From an uncultured Rubrobacteraceae bacterium (GTDB lineage Bacteria; Actinomycetota; Rubrobacteria; Rubrobacterales; Rubrobacteraceae): a stretch of 9,075 bases of DNA. The DNA lies in the NCBI GenBank assembly GCA_902806105.1, contig CADCVI010000114.1, positions 1-9,075 of the forward strand. The letters run 5' to 3'. Shown one piece after another: positions 5,414 to 9,075 of the stretch (within the stretch, counting starts at the first letter, position 1; each line of letters begins with the position of its first letter). The notes beneath the pieces were generated by a model that made no database searches, had not been told where the DNA came from, and worked only from the letters and a program-made list of their open reading frames with translations. The position numbers and the translations under genes are program-made.

Positions 5414-6899
5414 CCCCGCGCCGGCGGTCGAGGAGCGGCGCCTGCACCCGGTCGGGATGCTGCTCTCCGCCCTGGCGACCGTACGGCGCTGGATCGGGCT
5501 CGCCGCTTTCCCGGGCATCGCCGCCCTGGTCAACGGGGAGTTCGGGATGAGGACGCTGCTCCTCGTGCTGCTCGCCTTCGTCGTGCTGGCCGTTCTGAGC
5601 GCGGTCTGGGGCGTGCTCTCGTGGCGGGCAACCACCTATCGCATCTCCGGCGGGGCGTTCCACCTCAAGCGAGGCGTCCTCCAGAAGAGCGAGCGCTCGC
5701 TGCCCCTGGAGCACGTCCAGAGCGTCAACACCGTGCAAGGAGTCGTGCAGCGGCTCTTCGGGGTGGTCGAGCTGCGGCTCGAAGCGGCGGGGGGCGGGGG
5801 GGAGCCGGAGGTCTCGCTCCCCGCCCTCTCCCGCGAGTCGGCGGACGGCCTGAAAGGAGAGTTGACGCGGGCGCGGCAGACCCCCGGCGAGTCGGGGGAA
5901 GCCGTCGAGGAGCCCTCCCCGACGGTGCTGCGAAAGCTTTCTACGGGCGAGCTCCTCGTCGCGGGGCTGACGAGCGGTCAGATCGGGGTGGCCATCTCGG
6001 TGGTCGCCGGTGGCTCGCAGATCCTGGACGACATCCTGCCCGGCGACCTCGCCGAACGTCTCTCCGAAGCGGTGCTGCCGCGCACGGTCCTCGCCGCACT
6101 CCTGCTGATCCTCTTCGTCGCCCTCTTCGCGTGGGTACTCGCGATCTTCGGGACCGTCCTCGCCCACGCGGGCTTCACCCTCTCCCGCTCGGCGGATGGG
6201 AAGTACCTGCACATCAAACGCGGCCTCCTCAACCGCTACGAGACTACGGTACCCATCGCCCGCATCCAGGCCGTGAGGCTCGTCGAGGGTGCCCTGCGCC
6301 AACCTTTCGGCCTCGCGGCGCTGCGCGTGGAAAGCGCGGGCTTCGGTACGGAAGAGGGGGTCTCCACGGTGCTCTTCCCGCTGCTGCGCCGCAGCGAGGC
6401 GGAGGATTTCCTGAGCGCCGCGGCCCCGCTGTTCGCCGCCCCGCTAAGATCCCTCGAACCCCTGCCCGCCCGGGCGCGACGGCGCTACGCCTTCCGCTCG
6501 TCCTTACCCGCGCTGGTCGTGGCAGCCCCGCTAGCGGTCTTTCTGTTCCCCTGGGGCCTCCTCGCCCTGCTGCTCGTGCCCCCGGCCGCCCTGTACGGGC
6601 TCCTCCGCCACCGGGCAGCTGGCCACGCGCTCAACGAGGACCGCATCGTCCTGCGCACCCGCCGCCTCGCGCGCACGACGGTCGTCGCCCCTCGCGGACG
6701 CCTACAATCCCGGGGCTACTCCGTCTCCCCCTTCCAGAGGCGTATGGACCTCGCGACGCTGGAGATAGAGGTAGCGTCAGGGCGGGGCGGAACAGCGTTC
6801 CGGCTCGTGGACCTCGCGGCGGGGGCGGCCCGTGGGATCGTCGATGCCCTCTCCGCTCGTTCCGCACTGTCCGAAGGGGGCGAGAAGAGGCCCGTGTAG
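5403..6899 (+). CDS. ydbT: YdbT-like protein with three PH domains and membrane hairpins
   Basis: A 498-residue partner of YdbS built from three repeats, each a pair of membrane segments followed by a bPH2 domain. Membrane segments are about 30-45, 50-72, 185-203, 229-254 and 368-400. PH domains are about 78-158 (LPLEHVQSVNTVQGVVQRLF), 258-340 (VPIARIQAVRLVEGALRQPF) and 408-485 (APRGRLQSRGYSVSPFQRRM). The first two keep the family pattern and the third is more diverged. A Gly-rich stretch (129-133) interrupts the first domain, and a Pro/Glu-rich linker (160-173) follows it. The ATG at 5403 lies inside the end of ydbS, with GAGG just upstream, so the two are translationally coupled and likely form one membrane complex. 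The function is not established; the envelope-protection role is inferred from the Bacillus pair. Confidence 0.9.
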   Translation: MSSSPAPAVEERRLHPVGMLLSALATVRRWIGLAAFPGIAALVNGEFGMRTLLLVLLAFVVLAVLSAVWGVLSWRATTYRISGGAFHLKRGVLQKSERSLPLEHVQSVNTVQGVVQRLFGVVELRLEAAGGGGEPEVSLPALSRESADGLKGELTRARQTPGESGEAVEEPSPTVLRKLSTGELLVAGLTSGQIGVAISVVAGGSQILDDILPGDLAERLSEAVLPRTVLAALLLILFVALFAWVLAIFGTVLAHAGFTLSRSADGKYLHIKRGLLNRYETTVPIARIQAVRLVEGALRQPFGLAALRVESAGFGTEEGVSTVLFPLLRRSEAEDFLSAAAPLFAAPLRSLEPLPARARRRYAFRSSLPALVVAAPLAVFLFPWGLLALLLVPPAALYGLLRHRAAGHALNEDRIVLRTRRLARTTVVAPRGRLQSRGYSVSPFQRRMDLATLEIEVASGRGGTAFRLVDLAAGAARGIVDALSARSALSEGGEKRPV

Positions 6900-6995
6900 C
6901 CCCGAGGTACGCCGGTGGACGAGGTGCCCGTCGCACGCGCTAGGGCTTCGAGGTTTGCCTACGGCGGAGTCTCCTTAAAGGGCCTGCGTGTGCGG

Positions 6996-7011
6996 GGGGA
7001 TGTCCGTCCCC
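6996..7011. terminator. Short G/C hairpin in the ydbT-glycosylase convergent gap
   Basis: GGGGA (6996-7000) pairs with TCCCC (7007-7011) around the loop TGTCCG. It directly abuts the glycosylase stop codon and lies 97 bases past ydbT. There is no T tract on either side. Its position between convergent genes suggests a two-way terminator. The rest of 6900-6995 shows nothing I can name. Confidence 0.35.
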
Positions 7012-7989
7012 TTACGGCGTCCCTGCGACCGGCTCCTCTGCCGCTGCCTCGATCCAGCCTTGCGTCAGGTAGAGCCAGAACGCGAGCCCGGCGTACCCGC
7101 CGTAGGGCGAGAACCTCTCCACTATCTCAGCGTCCGAGACGCTATCCCTGCCCGACAGGCGCGCGTAGGTCGGTCTCGTCCACGAGTCGAGGATGAGCCG
7201 GGAGTACCGTCCGAGCATCATCATGACGTGGGCGGCGGCGTACGGGCCCACCCCCGGCAGCGCGAGCAGGCGCCGCTCCAGTTCCTCGTCCGGCAGTTCC
7301 TCCGCGGGCGCGTCGAGGGCTTCGAGGTCCAGCGTACCCCCGGCGACGGACCGGGAGAGGGTGAGGAAGTACCTGCTCCGGTAGCCCGCCCGGACGACAT
7401 CCTTATAGAAGCCCTCGCCTGCCGCCGCCATCGCCTCAGGTGTGGGGAAGGCGCGGCCGAGAGGTCCCGCCTCCGGCGCCCCGGGCGCCCTCTCGCCGAG
7501 GCCCTCGACGAGTGCCCCGATCATCCTGGTGGTCGCGGACCACGAGCAGTTCGTGGTGCACAGGGTCTTCACTACGTCTTCGAAGACGGTAGCGCCGCGG
7601 ACCATGCGCCCCGCGCCCCTCGTCGCCCAGGAGAGCTCCGGGTCCCCGGCCGCGAGATCGTAGAACGGGGAGAGGTCTTCGTCGAGCCGGAGCACGTGGC
7701 GCGCCGAACTGAGTATCTTCTCGCCTTCCTCCGCCCCCGGCACGGGACCCACGGCGCTGACGAGCCCCTTGCCCGGCCCGTCCTGGCGGATCGTGACCGT
7801 GCGCGGCGCGTATCCCCCTACCGGGAGGGTCGCCTCCAGGGCCTCCGTCCCCTCGTCGAGGCGCGTCGGTGGCAGGGCGGCGAGGCCGTGCGAGCGGAAC
7901 GTGCGGGCGAGATCGACCGGCTCGCCTCCGGGGCCCGTGAGGCCGAAGGTCGCGTGCCAGGGACCGCTCCCGTCAGGGACCTTCACCAT
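7012..7989 (-). CDS. HhH-GPD DNA glycosylase (OGG1/AlkA type)
   Basis: A 325-residue base-excision repair enzyme that removes damaged bases (alkylated or oxidised purines) from DNA. The N-terminal part (about 25-105, LARTFRSHGLAALPP onward) resembles the beta domain of the OGG/AlkA group. The helical domain follows from about 130. The helix-hairpin-helix is LLALPGVGPYAAAHV (241-255), and the catalytic aspartate is Asp268 in LILDSWTRP. The position that is Lys249 in human OGG1, just after the GVG turn, is Tyr250 here, so a monofunctional glycosylase without lyase activity is expected. KTLCTTNCSW (141-150) is typical of a bacterial clade whose members are often labelled 'Fe-S assembly protein HesB', but no cluster-binding cysteine set is seen. 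ATG 7989 is 8 bases after the stop of the Rad50-like gene, with only a weak AGG upstream, so translation is probably coupled. The substrate cannot be told from sequence. Confidence 0.88.
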   Translation of the reverse strand: MVKVPDGSGPWHATFGLTGPGGEPVDLARTFRSHGLAALPPTRLDEGTEALEATLPVGGYAPRTVTIRQDGPGKGLVSAVGPVPGAEEGEKILSSARHVLRLDEDLSPFYDLAAGDPELSWATRGAGRMVRGATVFEDVVKTLCTTNCSWSATTRMIGALVEGLGERAPGAPEAGPLGRAFPTPEAMAAAGEGFYKDVVRAGYRSRYFLTLSRSVAGGTLDLEALDAPAEELPDEELERRLLALPGVGPYAAAHVMMMLGRYSRLILDSWTRPTYARLSGRDSVSDAEIVERFSPYGGYAGLAFWLYLTQGWIEAAAEEPVAGTP

Positions 7990-7997
7990 CAGCAGAC

Positions 7998-9075
7998 CTA
8001 CGGCCTGCCGGCAGCTTCGCCCAGCAGCACCTCGTGGGCCCCGGCCGAGACGTCTATGCGCCGGACGGAGCTCCGGCCCTCGTCGTCTTCCTCGACGGAC
8101 CAGAGCTCGTCGAGCAGGGCGGACTCCTGCACGTCGACGACGTGGGAGATGATGAAGATCTGGCCGAACGTCTTCTTCAACCGGTCGAGGGCGAGGAGGA
8201 CGTTGCGACGCCGGTCGGCGTCGAGGGAGCCGAAGACCTCGTCGAGGACGATAAAGCCCAGGGCGTCCGAGCCCTGGGCGGAGATCATCTTCGACAGCGC
8301 GACCCTGGCGGAGAGGCTCACGATGTCCGCCTCGCCGCCGGAGAAGCGCGAGAGCTCGTAGGCATCCGAGAGGCCATCGAAGAGCCTGACCCCGTAGTTC
8401 TGGTCGAACTCGATCCTCTCGTACCGCCCGTCGGTGAGGTCGCGCACGAGCGAAGAAGCCTCGCGCTCCAGGTTCGGGCGGACCCTCGCGGTCAGCTCCC
8501 GGTAAAACTCGGAGAAGAGCTTGTCCATCTCCCCGAGCTTCGCCGCCCCGCTGGCCCTCTCGTCGGCGGCCTTGCGACCCTCCTCGTAGCGCCCGAGCTC
8601 TCCCTCCAGAGCCTCGACCCTGCTCTCGACCTTCTGCGCACGTTCCCGGAGCTCGTCCCGTTCCCTCCTGAGCCCCTCCCGCGATGCCTCCCCCTGCGCG
8701 ACCTTCTCCCGGTTGGCGAGGTAGGCGCCCTCGTCGAAAGCGAGCGCGGCCAGCTCCCCGCGCGCCGACCCGGCCTTCTCCTTCGCCTCGTCCTCCTCCG
8801 CGAGGGCGTCCCCAAGCTTCTCCTCGACTCCCGGGCGGGCGGCGAGGCGTTCCTTCAGGGTCTCTACCTGCCCGTGAAGCCGTTCTATCTCCGCCCGCTT
8901 CGCGCGAAGCTCCTCGTGCCTTGTCCCGTCGTAGGCCAGACCTTCCCCGAGCCGGGCCGCCTCTCCTTCGAGCTCCAACGCCTCCGCGAGCGCGCCCTCG
9001 ACGCCGCCGACCTGGACCCGCTGCGGGCAAATGATGGTGGGGATCATGCGGTAGGTAGACCCGTTCATCATTCCA
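7998..9075 (-). CDS. Rad50/SbcC-like ATPase, C-terminal half (runs off the right edge)
   Basis: The C-terminal part of an SMC-superfamily ATPase that works with an Mre11/SbcD nuclease in processing DNA ends. Counting from the ATG at 9071, residues about 24-178 are charged coiled coil. Then come the signature motif LSRFSGGEADIVSLS (240-254), Walker B FIVLDE (273-278), the D-loop GSLD (281-284) and the switch His310 (IISHV). The Walker A half and the rest of the coil should lie beyond the window. The frame is open to the last base, so I treat the gene as 5'-incomplete rather than a 357-residue protein. YDGTRHEELR (48-57) is the kind of segment that follows the zinc hook in related proteins. Where a CPxC hook is expected, only CPQR (15-18) is seen, and the residues before it do not look like coiled coil. 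It is followed by the glycosylase gene, a likely repair operon. Confidence 0.88.
   Translation of the reverse strand, partial: GMMNGSTYRMIPTIICPQRVQVGGVEGALAEALELEGEAARLGEGLAYDGTRHEELRAKRAEIERLHGQVETLKERLAARPGVEEKLGDALAEEDEAKEKAGSARGELAALAFDEGAYLANREKVAQGEASREGLRRERDELRERAQKVESRVEALEGELGRYEEGRKAADERASGAAKLGEMDKLFSEFYRELTARVRPNLEREASSLVRDLTDGRYERIEFDQNYGVRLFDGLSDAYELSRFSGGEADIVSLSARVALSKMISAQGSDALGFIVLDEVFGSLDADRRRNVLLALDRLKKTFGQIFIISHVVDVQESALLDELWSVEEDDEGRSSVRRIDVSAGAHEVLLGEAAGRP

Noticed and set aside
5301..6302. 333-residue - strand frame opposite ydbS/ydbT
   Set aside because: It is antisense to two well-recognised PH-domain proteins and has a low-complexity, Arg/Gly/Glu-rich peptide.
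5621..6943. 440-residue + strand frame inside ydbT
   Set aside because: It is a second frame of a confident gene, Arg/Pro/Gly-rich, with no domain.
7990..9030. Glycosylase frame continuing open for 1 kb upstream, as if a 672-residue fusion
   Set aside because: The upstream part is an out-of-phase reading of the Rad50-like gene and gives Arg/Gly-rich nonsense. ATG 7989 just after the Rad50-like stop is the natural start.
1..9075. CRISPR array, tRNA, rRNA or complete insertion sequence
   Set aside because: No regularly spaced repeats, no cloverleaf with conserved T-loop, no rRNA-like stretch and no transposase were seen.

Overview
The window is about 70% GC and very gene-dense, with many GTG/TTG starts and strong G/C bias at third codon positions. 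It carries a MarP-type CvpA-protease fusion, an RlmN-like radical SAM enzyme, paired bacterial PH-domain membrane proteins (YdbS/YdbT) and a Rad50-like ATPase next to an OGG/AlkA-type glycosylase. This mix fits a high-GC actinobacterium. A Rubrobacter-like deep-branching lineage is my best guess, inferred from gene content and style rather than from a marker gene.

Layout. Positions 1-132 may hold the tail of a + strand gene cut by the left edge. On the - strand, a small protein of unknown function (880 to 572) is followed by a short PadR-family repressor (539 to 198). Both use a more relaxed codon set than the rest and look accessory. A 505-base gene-free stretch (881-1385) holds a 10-bp direct repeat, a two-tier inverted repeat and a candidate promoter. 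It leads into a 351-residue alpha/beta hydrolase of the homoserine O-acetyltransferase superfamily (1386-2441, +).

The MarP-like membrane serine protease (3779 to 2631, -) converges on the hydrolase and diverges from an apparent operon rlmN-ydbS-ydbT (3859-6899, +). The 79-base divergent gap holds two overlapping promoter candidates. The + one has a perfect TATAAT. The - one sits exactly 7 bases from the protease GTG, which suggests a leaderless message. At the right, a Rad50/SbcC-like ATPase (7998 to the right edge, -) is followed 8 bases later by an HhH-GPD DNA glycosylase (7989 to 7012, -), a likely DNA-repair operon.

How the genes may work together. The protease, YdbS and YdbT are all membrane or envelope proteins of types linked elsewhere to acid, oxidative or antimicrobial-peptide stress. 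RlmN modifies the ribosome, and the ATPase and glycosylase handle DNA damage. Most genes therefore fit housekeeping or stress roles. I found no defence island, CRISPR array, tRNA, rRNA or complete mobile element. The best leads are: Cfr-like and other non-canonical residues in the C-terminal part of the RlmN homologue; the MarP disulfide and leaderless promoter; and an abrupt composition and structure break at about 9028, where the zinc-hook cysteine pair of the Rad50-like protein should be but only one cysteine is seen.
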